A DNA stretch of 64,000 nucleotides from Harmothoe impar (Eukaryota > Annelida > Polychaeta > Phyllodocida > Polynoidae). Numbering within the stretch: the stretch's first letter is position 1; every line of letters begins with the position of its first letter. This document shows, piece after piece, positions 44,881 to 56,492 of this stretch. Both the position numbers and the translations under genes were made by a program. The DNA lies in assembly GCA_947462335.1 (NCBI GenBank), contig OX381707.1, positions 61,481,773-61,545,772 on the forward strand. The letters run 5' to 3'. The notes beneath the pieces were generated by a model. That model did not search any database and was not told the DNA's origin. It saw only the letters and a list, made by a program, of their open reading frames with translations.

Positions 44881-44989
44881 GCATCACCAGTCATGGCCAG
44901 GGATCACCCCAGTTTGCTGGGTAGGTACTTAAACGGATATAAAAAAATTACCCCTGAGTTAGTACCGGTATCAATAGTGTTCTTGAATT

Positions 44990-46160
44990 AATTTCAAATA
45001 ATTTCAATTCAATTTGTTTTTATTCACACCTTCCAAAGAAGTAAAGGAATAACATTTACATTCACAACATATACATTACAATATATACATATTTACATAT
45101 ACAATATTTAAATTTACAATATTTACATACAAATTAATTTCAATATAAACAATGAATATATTAAAATTTAATACATCCCACTCTAACGATTTTTCGAATG
45201 ATCACTTCTTGTGTCCCTTTGACATTTTTTGAAGTTTTTTGGGGAGTTTATTGTCTTTGGACTTCTTTTTTGTCATTCTAGCACCTTTATAACTGTCTTT
45301 ACACCTTTACACAATATCACAGAACTTTGATAAATTATTCAGGACACTATAGTCTCTACTATTAAACAGTGCGTTCATTGAATCTGTGCTTGGAGTCAAA
45401 TCATTAATATATATCACACGCTCTGTGTTAAATGTATCACATTTGAAAATATAATGAAATTCATCGCCAACTTCATTGTAATTGCACAGCAAACATTTCC
45501 TATCCATTTTATCAACCCCATTATATCTTCCAATAACAATGGGTAATTTGTGATTCCCACACCTGAATCGACACAAACTCTTTGAACCTTTTGGCGTTAA
45601 CAAAACTAGGAACTTTTCAAGAGTTAGCTCACTCTTAAAAGTTCTAAAGCTAAAACAATGGCCTGATTCCATTACTTACAGAATTATGCCAATTTTGGCG
45701 TTCAATGTCACTCAACCTGTTTTTTTACGGTAGCTTTGAAGTAGCCAGGTGATATACCGTACGTTACCGGTATCTATGTTATCAACAAGATAATTACCCA
45801 GGTACCTAAACCACTCATCTTCATGGTACTCAGTATATGTGCCAACCATGGAGACTGGTAGTCAATTATTTACTTGCTTATTACCTATAATTCTATATAA
45901 AATGTGTGAAATCTTGTTTCTTCTTGATACAATCCTGTACCGGTACCAGAAATTGATCATTCGTTGATTAACTAAACACTTCAATCTCTGTCACCCCAAC
46001 TCTCCCAAGGCCATACAATTTGCTGAACGAGAATTGAGTCTAAGTACATATTTGCAAAAGTAATTTTGCACCCTTTCAATCTCGCTTAAATCTGAAAACC
46101 CCCACATTTCACTACCATATTGAAATAACAAATTACTCATTATAGGCAAAAGACCCTAGG
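44990..46160 (-). pseudogene. Decayed LINE reverse-transcriptase 3' part
   Basis: Reading the minus strand from about 46140, translated blocks LLFQYGSEMWGFSDLSEI, CKYVLRLNSRS, MALGELG-stop, RMINFWYRYRI and a 121-codon ORF (45672-45307) with RFRCGNHKLPI, CLLCNYNEVGDEFHYIFKC and NTERVIYI match the C-terminal region (thumb plus Cys-rich tail) of a non-LTR retrotransposon polyprotein. Several in-frame stops make it inactive. The catalytic reverse-transcriptase core is absent. The 3' side ends in aataaaaacaaattgaattg-like sequence read on this strand. It belongs to a different lineage from the intronic LINE at 40943, whose C-terminus lacks the Cys motif. Confidence 0.75.
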
Positions 46161-46229
46161 CCTAGACGGGAATCATGGCAGGCTAGGACTAAATAGTCCA
46201 AATGAAAGGTTTATTGGTAGCCTTTCTTC

Positions 46230-46543
46230 ATGAAACAAAGTGATTGTGACTCAACTATTACCCCGGAATACTACGCCTGTCAAAGGCAAAAGTCAAAACG
46301 CGACATTTTCATATCCGTCGGCCGAGGGTCACCGGTCACGCGATCATACCGGCGACACAGCCCCGTCTCCCCGGTAGCCTTTGCCCTGCCCTCGGTCTCT
46401 GTTCTCAGTTGATAGGGCTGACAATTGGTTGGAGTTTCTGACACATGAATCCTCTTATACACTAGGGTCTAATACTCACATAGTAAGTGGATCGATGTTA
46501 TGTTTCTACAGAATGTTGTTTTTGGGACTGTTAACCTTCTCAC
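46230..46543. other. CpG-rich unique sequence
   Basis: Locally CpG-rich (ccgtcggccgagggtcaccggtcacgcg near 46316). ORFs run on both strands without splice support. It may be part of the intron or flank of the exon at 46544. Confidence 0.3.
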
Positions 46544-46631
46544 CTGTGGGAAACCTGGAATAAATTTGAAGACAGCTGGGAGGTCGGCGGTAGGCGGCTT
46601 GTCAACAAACCATGGAGGGCCCCTTGTACCA
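46544..46631 (-). CDS. Internal exon candidate, 29 codons
   Basis: The minus-strand acceptor tatttatttacag ends at 46632 and the donor ccacag/gtgagaag is at 46544/46543, both strong. The peptide GTRGPPWFVDKPPTADL followed by PAVFKFIPGFPQ is rich in Pro and aromatic residues. No family recognised. An upstream exon was not located; the CpG-rich core at 46780-46990 could be its promoter. Confidence 0.4.
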
Positions 46632-46779
46632 CTGTAAATAAATATATCTTCTGTCTTTGATACACACAAAGCCAAATGAAATAAATGAATAGGTACTGAA
46701 TTGACAAGAACTATAAGGCAATCATTCTGCGAAAGAATTATATCTTATTTCATCGGTAATAATCACTAATATTATCGTT

Positions 46780-47000
46780 GTTGTAGGCGACTGATGTCCA
46801 TTTAGTCCCAGAATTCCGTGCGCGCGGCACTCTCCGTATTTCCGGTCTCCAAAGGTGTCCGAGTTTGTAGAAATTTTGCGTTGATATCCAAACTTCTGGT
46901 TGATAAAAGCACCGATTCTACACTTCTATTGGCTCTGATGTGCGTGATGATGGTCGATGAAGACAACGGCTGAGATTAGGACCCGCTGGCAATCGTTTGT
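46780..47000. promoter_or_regulatory. CpG-rich core, possible bidirectional promoter
   Basis: CpG-rich (ccgtgcgcgcggcac near 46818) with an inverted CCAAT box (ctattggctc near 46927). It lies between a minus-strand exon below and a plus-strand ATG exon above. Confidence 0.35.
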
Positions 47001-47006
47001 TGGGAG

Positions 47007-47034
47007 ATGGGCAATACGAATCAGAACCAGAGAG
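47007..47034 (+). CDS. Short first coding exon candidate (MGNTNQNQR...)
   Basis: ATG at 47007 in a purine-rich context (gggagATGGGC), nine codons, then a donor agag/gtaggg at 47034/47035. The start MGNTNQ has the Gly2 needed for N-myristoylation. Too short for a family call; downstream exons were not found. Confidence 0.3.
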
Positions 47035-47039
47035 GTAGG

Positions 47040-47869
47040 GCCATCATTTTCTCCCTGCCACTTCAGGCACTTCGCCAGTCTTTGGTGGGCTCAACTTCTT
47101 GGGTCAAAATATGTTTGTTTTTAGCTATGGTTGATTTCTGTTGGATATGCAGTTCCAATAGTCATATGATTATAGAAATTGTTTTCAGATGGGGTTTGCA
47201 CTGATGTGGTTGAAATAACTGTGTAAATATTGACCAATAAATTGTGTAAACACTGTCACTTGTGACTTGGTGAGTCAGACTCAGAGACAGACTTCACATC
47301 GACACAACTCACAAGTGACAAGAGACTGTCTAGCCTACTCTAGCCCGTCTAGGTCAGTATTGACTTCGACTCTAGTAGTAGTACCGCTATGCTATTACTA
47401 GTCTATGTAATGCCAATAACGGTAGTTCTACATGTCATATGCATGATTGGTGGTTAGGCCGGCTACAGATATTTCTAAATGTATTGGCCTGCTTCTCATT
47501 CTTCTGACAGTTTTGTTCTATTTGAGTGACTGTAGTATAACATTAACAGGCTTCTCCGCAGGATGAAATTTGAAAAGGCACATCGTAATTTTTTGTCAAA
47601 TGATGGCATGGAATTAAACAAGTGAAGCGCTGCATCGCGCAATCAAAGCGCCACAACTTCTTAAGGGGGGTTTGGGGGCATGCTCCCCCAAGAAAGTTTT
47701 GAAAAATCAAGATGTCAATCAGTGCATTATAAAGCATTTTTATATAGATCTAACAATTCATGGTTTAAAATTGAAAGAAACTCTGCAAGGCCTGCAATTA
47801 CAGTTTATATGTCATAACTTCTGTTCTAATTGGAGGATTTACAAAATTCAAACACCTATGGATAGCTAA
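47040..47869. other. No gene supported
   Basis: Possibly intron 1 of the MGNTNQ gene. Contains ctagtagtagtacc-like repeats and an agtgacaag/acttgtgact inverted pair near 47250-47325. Confidence 0.3.
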
Positions 47870-47871
47870 TA

Positions 47872-48093
47872 CCGTAAATTCTCGCGTAGAAGCCGCGGCT
47901 TGTACGCGAGTCAGACTCAGCTTTCTTTTGATACCAAACATGCCTATATAGGGTGCGGCTTATACAAGAGTTTTTATTAGTATACTACAGTACCAAAATC
48001 GCAATATTCAGACCCCCTCTGCGGCTTATATAATTTGTCAGAGTTAGGGGTGCGGCTTATACGCGAGTTAGGCTTATACGCGAGAATTTACGG
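47872..48093. mobile_element. TA-flanked MITE, family D copy
   Basis: Ends accgtaaattctcgcgt / acgcgagaatttacggt with TA at 47870-47871 and 48094-48095. The interior has gcggcttatacgcgag and gataccaaacatgcctat. Likely a Tc1/mariner-type MITE. Confidence 0.85.
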
Positions 48094-48209
48094 TAGCACA
48101 CAGGCTGTGATTCTGAGGGTATTTCACACAGGCGGCATTAAATAGCACACAGGCGGCCCGCCTCCGATTCCCTATGTGCGGAGAACCCTGTGCAAGGTGT
48201 ATACATATA

Positions 48210-48644
48210 CAGGGATGCCAAGTTACTTCAGCCCAAAATCGTATTCTTTTACAATATTAGAGTCCAAAAATCGTAACAATTTCTACTTGAAATCGTAATA
48301 AAAATCGTAAAAATCAACATCAATTTAGTATAGCATTTACATATATAGCTGGTAGTTTTCTATTGAAAATATTCTGTACTATTTTAAATGCATTCATACA
48401 TCATGTCAACCGAACATACACTCTTGAAAAGGTGAGCATTCGAGCATCATGACAAAAAGGACATAACATTAAATTATTTAGCAGCTCTTCCAATGTCACA
48501 AATATTAGTCACAGTATATTATCATAATTCATATCAAATTCCAAAATTACTAAAAATCGTAATTTGGTTCAGGAAATCGTAATGGGCGTATTAGGGCCTA
48601 AAAATCGTAAAATTACGAAAAAATCGTAACACTTGGCATCCCTG
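48210..48644. mobile_element. TIR element cagggatgccaagt, 6-bp TSD
   Basis: Ends cagggatgccaagt / acttggcatccctg, flanked by catata (48204-48209, 48645-48650). The interior repeats aaatcgtaa many times in both orientations. The CAGGG terminus is hAT-like but the duplication reads as six bases. Confidence 0.75.
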
Positions 48645-48687
48645 CATATAGCCTTCTCATGTCTAATACATTTTTATACACATATAA

Positions 48688-48791
<104 letters not shown>

Positions 48792-48799
48792 ATCATATA

Positions 48800-49866
48800 A
48801 ATATACTAATATTGTCTGGCAGATTTGACATCCGACTATTGTCTAATAGAAGAAGTCCGCAATATTATGCCTACTTAGGCTCATGAAAACCCTGGTTCTA
48901 ACCCTCCATGAGATAAGCCAAATTAGGCCCTAAAGACAAACAATGTTGGCTTGTGGGAGGGATTTTTCAGTATCGGTACTGTATCCTTGGGAGCAGAACC
49001 TACATCACATAGTACAGCGTGGCCCTTATCAAGCTTATCATCAGAAGCGCTGATGTGGTACATGTACCAGGTTACAGTTTACAGAGTAGGCGACCGTCAA
49101 TCAAATCTGACAGCATGAAGTAACAGGGGGTTGGAGATGGGCAAGGATCTAGCTAATGGAGCCATGTAGATACCACTGAATGCTGGTTGGTCCTGCAGAC
49201 TTTTACCGGTAGTATTAAAATGTGATGTGTCTCTCAGTCATTGAACCTACTTGGTATTGGATACCAGCATTTAAGTCGTCAATCGTTGTACCACCTCAAT
49301 CATTTGTAAACATCATCTATACGTATGTAGTTTAGTAACAGACTGTCACCTCAGCAGCAAACCCGGTTGGAGCCAAAAGGTTGTCTAGCATTGTTAAAGC
49401 ATATGTTAAACTATGAGTATCTAATTTACTGGATGGATTACCCCTGCAGAATTAACCTGGAAGATCTTCATGTATCACCTGTTGTTTGTGATGATCGGTT
49501 AAATACATGTAAAGAAACACAAAAAAAAACTTAATAAGATAAGCACTCTAACCCTCAGCTTTCTCCATACAACATGTTGACATATTACCGTAAAGTCGAT
49601 GACATCCCTAGCACAGTGATGTGATTCCTCCTACGGTTGAAGGATTTTTTATACACTTTTGAGATCCCCCCCCCCTGTAGATTATCGCTGCACTGCACTT
49701 GCGACTATTCGAAAGCAATATTTCACTCAAGGGCTGCATTAAAACATTATTCCCCATAATTCATCTTAGATTTCAGCCAATTATAATTTTTCTGCTGAAT
49801 TTACAACTTTTGGAGTGCACACCATAAGTCCATCCATTGAAAAATGCACTGTAAAAAGCAATACCT
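48800..49866. other. No gene supported
   Basis: AT-rich; a poly-C run lies near 49668. Nothing recognised. Confidence 0.35.
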
Positions 49867-49874
49867 GTGTTCAT

Positions 49875-50648
49875 TAGGGATGTCATTGACATTCGCTATA
49901 TTGACATATCGCCATTATGTCAATATTTCAATATATTATATTGACAATTTTGATATGTCAATATAATTGTCAATATATTTTTTATGAGAAATTGTTCTCT
50001 GCCAGTAGAGAAAACAAGGTATGCACTTGCATCATAGTACCTGAATGTACCAGCATCCAGTGCACCCTTAGAGGGGGTGTTCTCCACTATGTGCAGTAAG
50101 GAAAGAAGGAGGTTAATGGATATAGTGTCTTAACAGTTGAGCTTACAGTCCGTAGTCCTTTGGATCGGCCTTAGGTCAGATTTTGACTGAGAGTTTTGTA
50201 AATCATGTTGGCAATTTATAAGTGAAATTTTCAGGAAATGATAGAAATGGTGTTCAACTAACATTTTACTATTGTTTTGGTTATTTTTCTCACCTTACAA
50301 CGGCAATACACAGTGCTTTAGATGTAAGTTTATAACTTAGATATTATATTGCAATATATTGATATTTCGACAACTACCGTAAATTCCCGCGTACTACCCG
50401 CATCTCGCGTATAACCTACACCCCAACTCAGGAGAATCCTATAACCCGTTTTGGGACTTGAAAATGTGTATTTGAGTACTGTTCTATAGACATAAAAACC
50501 CTCGTATAACCCGCACCCTATATAGGCATGTTTGGTATCAAATGAAAGCTGAGATTATTTCGCGTACAACCCGCGGGTAGTACGCGGGAAGTTACGGTAT
50601 ATGTCAATAATCGTCATCGACATGAATTGGATGTCAATGACATCCCTA
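49875..50648. mobile_element. hAT-type MITE, 8-bp TSD GTGTTCAT
   Basis: Ends tagggatgtcattgacat / atgtcaatgacatcccta, flanked by a perfect 8-bp duplication gtgttcat (49867-49874 and 50649-50656). The interior is rich in atatattgacaat motifs. An 8-bp duplication with a TAGGG start supports the hAT superfamily. It is interrupted by another MITE at 50377-50597. Confidence 0.9.
50377..50597. mobile_element. MITE, family D-like, nested in hAT MITE
   Basis: Ends accgtaaattcccgcgtac / gtacgcgggaagttacggt with TA on both sides (50375-50376, 50598-50599). The interior has cgtataacccgcaccctata and gtttggtatcaaatgaaagc, shared in opposite orientation with the copy at 47872. It must be younger than its host element. 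Confidence 0.85.
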
Positions 50649-51003
50649 GTGTTCATGGGACCCTCTTACTAGCATCTTATCGCCCATCAATGATATTTCA
50701 TTGTGCTCCATCCTCTAAATATGATACATGTATCATAATAACATTTTGAACACACTTGAGTAGAATTTGAAATATGGAAAACATCTGACTATGCCACTTT
50801 AATTGATAGAGGTCCATGGTGGAGGCCCGTCATGGAGGTACCCTCTATAGTCTTCTCTTTACCCCCCTTTGTCTCCTCCATTTTCTTAGATTTTTTTCGT
50901 TTGCACGTATATGCTCCTGCAATCATGGGTCATTAGAACATGTGCTGTGAATCAACCAATCAATATTTTAAAGGCGCAAGCATTTTAAAATATTTCACCA
51001 TCA

Positions 51004-51014
51004 TCTATATAGAG
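51004..51014 (+). promoter_or_regulatory. TATA-like box
   Basis: The sequence atctatatagag lies about 60 bp upstream of a good-context ATG. Confidence 0.3.
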
Positions 51015-51071
51015 CTGCCATAGAGCTGGAAGCCGATGTAGATAGGGCACTCTCTATGACTATGTTCAGCC

Positions 51072-51302
51072 ATGGCAGCCCCGTATGCCATGGTCAATGA
51101 ATGTCATGATGCAAAAGTAAACAGTGGAATAAACTCCCTCCTGGGCATTCAAGATGCAGAAAAAAATTCAACTTTCAAAAGTAAAACAAAAGTGTGGTTT
51201 AAAACTATCATGAAAAGCAAGACAGAGGAAACAATAGCAAGAAGGCAAGTAATGCCAAAACCAGAGGCACTAGGCAGAAACAGAACTAGCCAGAAGGGAT
51301 AA
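51072..51302 (+). CDS. Putative small basic ORF, unrecognised
   Basis: ATG at 51072 in an excellent context (ttcagccATGGCAGCC) opens 76 codons, rich in Lys, Arg and Thr (MAAPYAMVNECHDAKVN...), without membrane segment or known motif. A TATA-like box lies upstream, and AATAAA signals followed by an A-run lie downstream at 52066-52090. That is consistent with a single-exon transcript of about 1 kb, or with a LINE-type 3' end. Codon usage is not distinctive. It could equally be a retrocopy or transposon remnant. Confidence 0.25.
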   Translation: MAAPYAMVNECHDAKVNSGINSLLGIQDAEKNSTFKSKTKVWFKTIMKSKTEETIARRQVMPKPEALGRNRTSQKG

Positions 51303-52065
51303 AAAGAGAACAGGTCCGATAGGATTATAACACAGTAGTTCGAAGGGACCACAACATATGTAACAGACTGAGTCAATGCAACAATGCAACACAGGAAACA
51401 GGTACAGAAACAGAACCAACATGATGCGAAATAAGGAAACCCTAAACGTCTACACATTAGAGTAGAAATGAAGAAAAACAGTTCTAAACAAGGATAGAAT
51501 AATCAAATCAACAAGTAGATACTAGGCAGCTCAACTGGGAACTCAATCAAATGAACACTGGGAAGCGATTTTTTTAAAAATGTATTATTTATCTCCATTG
51601 ATTCATTTGTAAATAAGCATCAACGTGTAATAGTTAAATTGTATATAAGGTTAGTTCAAAGTTTAGTTATACAAAGTATGGGTCTTAAAATTAACAAGTG
51701 ATGTACAAATGTATATATATATATATATGTGCTGATGAATTGTATGGAGTTCTTTCTCTACCACGTCTACATGTTCGATCTTCCTATGTTATCTTGGTAT
51801 ACTGTAAAGCATGCCCTGCAAGTGGCCTTTGGTTGTACTGGTTGTACCTGTGATGTAAAAGTAATAAGTTTGATGTACATTATATTTGTCATCATCTCAT
51901 CTTATGTACTATTATTGTATCATTCTCACTCATGGTTCCTAGTTTGCAGCTGAAAGAAACAATGTATGCTGTGAAAAGCTAAATCATAGCTGAAAGACTA
52001 AGAGAGTCGCTTCGCTCTTAGCTGTTGAATTCGTGGCTGAACACAATTGTGAAACTTTTTACCAG

Positions 52066-52090
52066 AATAAAATAAATTTGGATAAAAAAA
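52066..52090 (+). terminator. Polyadenylation signal or LINE 3' tail
   Basis: Overlapping AATAAA motifs (52066-52071, 52071-52076) followed within ten bases by aaaaaaaag. Confidence 0.4.
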
Positions 52091-52589
52091 AGTTGACACT
52101 GCAAAATGAGCAGTGAAAACTCGTATGGCCTAGGTAGGACAGTTTGTGAATACCGTACACAATTGCCCTGCACGACAGGACTTCAAGGATGGAACCAGGA
52201 ACCAGGAAAACAAAAAAAAAACGACTCACCTTTAATATCTAAGTAATCTTGTACATATATACGGAAGTAAAGGACAATACAGAGCGGCGTGCAAAGTATA
52301 TGTCATAGTAAAGTGAACATATACAACGCCCTGTTCAACACTGTCAGGAGCAAAAAGACAAACGGAAAAGCATCAGTGAATAAAAGCTGGTGATGTTTCA
52401 TAAAGTTGTTTTTTTTGTCTCTATGTCTGAATATACCTTCGACTGGTTCTGAAAGATATGATAAATAGGTAATTAGTTATACTTGGCATGAATTCATATC
52501 AACCTGATAAATACTTTTTAGATAGAGAAATTTGTACATTTGATTAAAACTTTAATTTTTATGAACATTCTTAGCAACCTTACTGGGGT

Positions 52590-52690
52590 TTTTAAACTGC
52601 CAAAAATAGTTAGGGTTGGCGCTGTTTTAGTCTTTAATAGGGTAGGTCAGGGTTACCTGAAACACACAATTTATTTTGGCCGGTCTTACA
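52590..52690. mobile_element. Partial TIR element (family of 38076)
   Basis: gggtaggtcagggttacctgaaacacacaa and tttattttggcc match the right end of the intronic element at 38076-38489. The left end is not identifiable. Confidence 0.5.
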
Positions 52691-52699
52691 GGTATCCCT

Positions 52700-53940
52700 T
52701 CTCTTAGATAGACAATCAGTCAGCACTGCCATACCTGGTCATATACTAAACAGGTGTGCTAGCACAACACACATTTCTTGTATTTTATAGTTTTATGAAC
52801 GCACCAAGATGACGGTGTGCTACTTCACAGAGTGCCCTCACTCTCAGAGCAAACACAACCGTCCCTACCAACCCCGATCCACATTTCTTATACATGTCTG
52901 GCATTCTAGACCCCCCTTGCTACCATAGACCCCTTCCCGCAATGTTATAAATTCATGAGGGAACATGGCCGGCTCTGAATGATTTTCCGAACACACCTGG
53001 CAGTGATTGATTATGAGATACCCCTCAGTGTGACTTGCTCACTACCAGTGAAATAGTAGATCCATACCAAGACTCCTGGATCTGAGCCCACCTGCTAGGA
53101 TAACTTGGGATAACACATTGCCATATGGAACTTGCTCTACAACAGTGTGATTTCTCATAGACCACAAGCATTAAAGGTGAGTCTAATTTGGCAAGGTGTA
53201 ACCTCTCCCCCCGGTTCTACCCTAGTAGTACCATCACCTCACCTATCCCCATGTCTGCCGCTGGCAGTCATCTGCATTCCTCTTGGCATAACCACTCACC
53301 ACCCTCCCTCCCCATCTACCCACATGCCCTACTCACCCCCCCCCCCTACATCTGTGTAAATATAGGACTTTCTATGGCTGCTTCTACGTATATGGAAGTA
53401 CTAGGAAGTCTATGACACAGAGCGATGGTGTTTGTCTTTGAGAGGGCAGAGGCTAGGAGGCCTTCTGTTATTTATAAACTCTTTGATGTGTCTTGTACAC
53501 AGAGCAATACATCCTACCCTACCAGCTCAGGAGATACAACCCCGTAATGAATCGTCCTTACTGAATACATTTGTAGTTAAGTCCTATTTCACCTGCAACA
53601 CAGTGTATGTGTACATGTATAATACATGTATACATATATGTGGATAAGGGCAGTCTGGACATATTTCATCGGTTTACATTTATTGATTGTATATCCAGAC
53701 TGAAAAAAAAGATCCCACAGGTAGACATAGCACCTAGGGCATGGCACAGGCATACCATGACAGGGAACGCCTAAACCAAGCCAATACCTTGAAGTGTTTT
53801 AGTATGTGTGTTATTTAACCAAAGCTAAAAGCACTAACAAGGATTCTATCCCTGTTAATGGTATTGGAGCAAGCTTTTGTTTTAGCACCATGTGGATGTT
53901 GACCTGTAAATGTGTGACTAAGTCACTTTATGTGGTGCTG
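52700..53940. other. No gene supported
   Basis: Pyrimidine-rich blocks (53200-53360) create ORFs on the plus strand, but no splice-bounded exon was found. Confidence 0.3.
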
Positions 53941-53951
53941 TAAAATCAGTT

Positions 53952-54152
53952 TACTGTAATATATTTTATTTCGCGCTATACATATTTTCCAGGATTTTAA
54001 AATCCGCGTAAATACGTCCCATGCAAATATTTATACAGCATCGATTCAAAGTGACCAATTTCGAAAACACGTGAATTTAGATACACGCGAAATAATACTT
54101 CAAGGGAAATCCGCAAAAATTTATACCAGCAAAAATATCTATGTTAACATTA
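53952..54152. mobile_element. TA-flanked MITE, family C copy 2
   Basis: The left end tactgtaatatatttt and a right end containing ccgcaaaaatttataccagc and aaaaatatctatgtta match the element at 20941. The inner aggattttaaaatccgcg palindrome is conserved. The right terminus is mutated. Confidence 0.65.
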
Positions 54153-54187
54153 AGTAGATTGTAGTATACATGTGGCTGTAGACTACC

Positions 54188-54240
54188 CGCCCCCCCCCCC
54201 CCCCACCACTACCACCACCACCACTCCCCCCCCCTCACCT
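54188..54240. repeat. Poly-C with cac repeats
   Basis: Two C runs separated by a (cac)n stretch. Confidence 0.9.
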
Positions 54241-54682
54241 CACGCTTAGCTCACCTGAGTGAGAGGATTATAGGTATTAAAGATGACTTATCAGCAGCTT
54301 TGGGGAGAGGTCCAACATTAGGAGCGTTATATATTGATTTGGGAATAAGAACTTTAATTAGCGGTTGACCAAATATAACGCCTAAAGCAGGGTCAGAGTT
54401 TAATAGTCGGGGAGATATCTTTAGGAATGTTCTGGATCAGGGCACTAGAGTGCTACCATAAAGTGTCTTGTTAACTAAAAGACACATTTCGTATTTAACC
54501 CGCACCTGGCCCTGGGAGAACTCTATAACTGTGACCCTTACTGAGGTTCTGATTTGTGTATATATGAAGTAAAACCTCACTTAAAGGCCTTGCTCGTGTA
54601 TTAGCCACACCTAGACTTTGGCCCGATCCTATTAGCTGCATCGGGATCTGACTCCGCAGCTTCTACGCTAGGTTTTGTGGTA

Positions 54683-54902
54683 CCGTAAAGTCTCGCGTAG
54701 AAGCTGCGGCTTGTACGCGAATCAGAACCAGCTTTCTTTTGATACCAAACATGCCTATATAGGGTGCGGCTTACACAAGAGTTTTTAGAAGTATACTACA
54801 GTACTAAATTCGCCATAATTACAGCCCCAGTTCGGCTTGTAGGATTCTCCAAAGTTAGGGGTGCGGCTAATACGAGAGTTAGGCTTACGCGAGGTTTTAC
54901 GG
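54683..54902. mobile_element. TA-flanked MITE, family D copy
   Basis: Ends ccgtaaagtctcgcgtagaa / tacgcgaggttttacgg, with TA on both sides. The interior is nearly the same as the copy at 47872, including gataccaaacatgcctat. A partial related block precedes it (54480-54670). Confidence 0.85.
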
Positions 54903-54909
54903 TAATTAG

Positions 54910-55908
54910 AGGGTTATAGGTAGTATTCCATTTATAATTGATGACCACATTTATTTCTAACTAAGCAATTCATACGGGTGAGTCAGAAAATGTCCGGAAG
55001 ACCATGTTGTACGGTATAAAGACTAAATTTAGGAAAAGAATAGGGTTTCTACTCCGCCTTACTGACTGGGGCTGGTAACGGGTGTTTAGCATAGGCAGTG
55101 TGCCAAGTGAGTCAGAGAAGAATTAATTATTTATGGATAAGCTAATCAACAGGAGTAAACCTGCTGTAGGTCTTTCGTACTATCGTCTAGTCGAGGTTTT
55201 GAAAATATGATCTGGACAAGTTTGGCCTCCACAGTTAAAATGATCAATTTTAACTACTTTGTAATAACTGTTATCAGTGTGGGGCGGACTGTTGTATTGG
55301 CAGCATCATGTTTGTCAGGTATATTTGACTGGTGACTGTATATACATATAACCTACCATGTAAGAGAGAGAAAAAAAGAACTTCTGGCAAGTGGTTTTCC
55401 ACTTGAGCTGTGGGAGAGGTAATGCCAAACCATCATTTTTCATTCGTTGCCCGAGGAACCATGTCTGCTCATGCAGTTTTAAGTATCGACCTCAATGATA
55501 ACCACTAAAATATACAGGAAAAGTTGCACAATCTGAAGGCTTGGTCGTTATAAATATCATCTACATACTTAGATTGGCTGTATTTCACAAAGAATTACAC
55601 TATCTAGATATAACAATAATAGGGTCGTGTACATTATTTCAAAAACATAAAATTCTAAAATAGAATATTAACTTCATCAAAGTAGGTCTACCCTATGAAC
55701 TACTAACTAGCCTCCCTGCCTAGAGGTGCTTCAATCAATGATCACTTGGGGTCTAATCTATGGGCCGCCCCCGCCTCAATAGCCCTGAAGATGCTAATTA
55801 GTGTAATGCATCTCATCAGGCCAACCCAGTCTCTGTTACCATGGTAATTGAGGGACGCCATGTTTGTAGCTGCACCCAGGCGCCCCCTGGCGATGTCCAT
55901 GTCCCCAG
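54910..55908. other. No gene supported
   Basis: AT-rich until about 55740, then GC-rich toward the exon at 55909. No repeat family recognised. Confidence 0.3.
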
Positions 55909-55983
55909 GGGGCAGTGAACATCCCCCGGGCTAAGCTGGCCAACCTGCAATCCATATTCCATGTATGGGAGTGTGCGTGTGAG
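55909..55983 (+). CDS. Exon A of an unrecognised plus-strand gene
   Basis: The acceptor gatgtccatgtccccag ends at 55908 and the donor tgtgag/gtgggt is at 55983/55984. The exon is 75 bp, phase 0 to phase 0. The 25 residues (GAVNIPRAKLANLQSIFHVW plus ECACE) look like an amphipathic helix, and the codons are GC-rich at third positions (ccc, cgg, aag, ctg, gcc, aac). The family is not recognised. It probably belongs with the exon-like blocks at 56386 and 57730, which share strand and base composition. Confidence 0.5.
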
Positions 55984-56385
55984 GTGGGTAGGTGGGTGGA
56001 TGATTGGTTGGTGGGGGGGGGAGGATGTTTTTTTTTGTTTTTTTTTAATCCTCGATATATAATACGTGTCGCTCTGACACCTCTGATTCGCATGGGTTAA
56101 GGAGCTAAGTGTAGAACATGATTTAATTGTGTTTTAGCAATAAATCAATACTTGAGTATAGATTATGATATTTGACATAACACTATGTCACATCAGTTGA
56201 TAGACTGTCATATTTCATGTAATAACCCTATCATAGTTTTACAAACAGATATATAAAGTAATAACATCCAGCTTTGTGCAGCATATATGTACGATCTACT
56301 GTTCATTGATATGCTTTGTTTTCCAATAAAAGAACTGTGCAAATTAAATTGACATGGTGAAATTGAGACTGATAAAGGGTTAAAG

Positions 56386-56492
56386 ATGGCATGATGAGGA
56401 TGATCCGGATGAGTCAGGTATTAAAGCAGCGGACGTGTGGCCGCATACACACACACGCCAGGTCACAGCCCACAGGAGGAGTGGCCAGACAG
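56386..56492 (+). CDS. Exon B candidate of the same gene
   Basis: The frame ending at donor gacag/gtgaga (56492/56493) encodes an acidic start (DDEDDPDES) followed by GIKAADVWPHTHTRQVTAHR and a basic tail. GC content and codon use differ from the flanks. The 5' boundary is uncertain: usable AG dinucleotides at 56385 and 56398 have poor pyrimidine tracts, and the latter keeps phase with exon A. It ends in phase 1. Confidence 0.4.

Larger units (their letters stand above)
43106..44921. mobile_element. 1.8-kb TIR element with internal minisatellites
   Basis: Perfect 18-bp ends cccagcaaactggggtga / tcaccccagtttgctggg with TA on both sides (43104-43105, 44922-44923). Inside are a 35-bp array near the left end, about 82-bp units near the right end, and gtgagtgatcatgcgccatcctgagtgag blocks in the middle, all sharing gatcactcag and catcaccag motifs. 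No transposase. It spans the predicted SDR 5'UTR exons. Confidence 0.75.
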
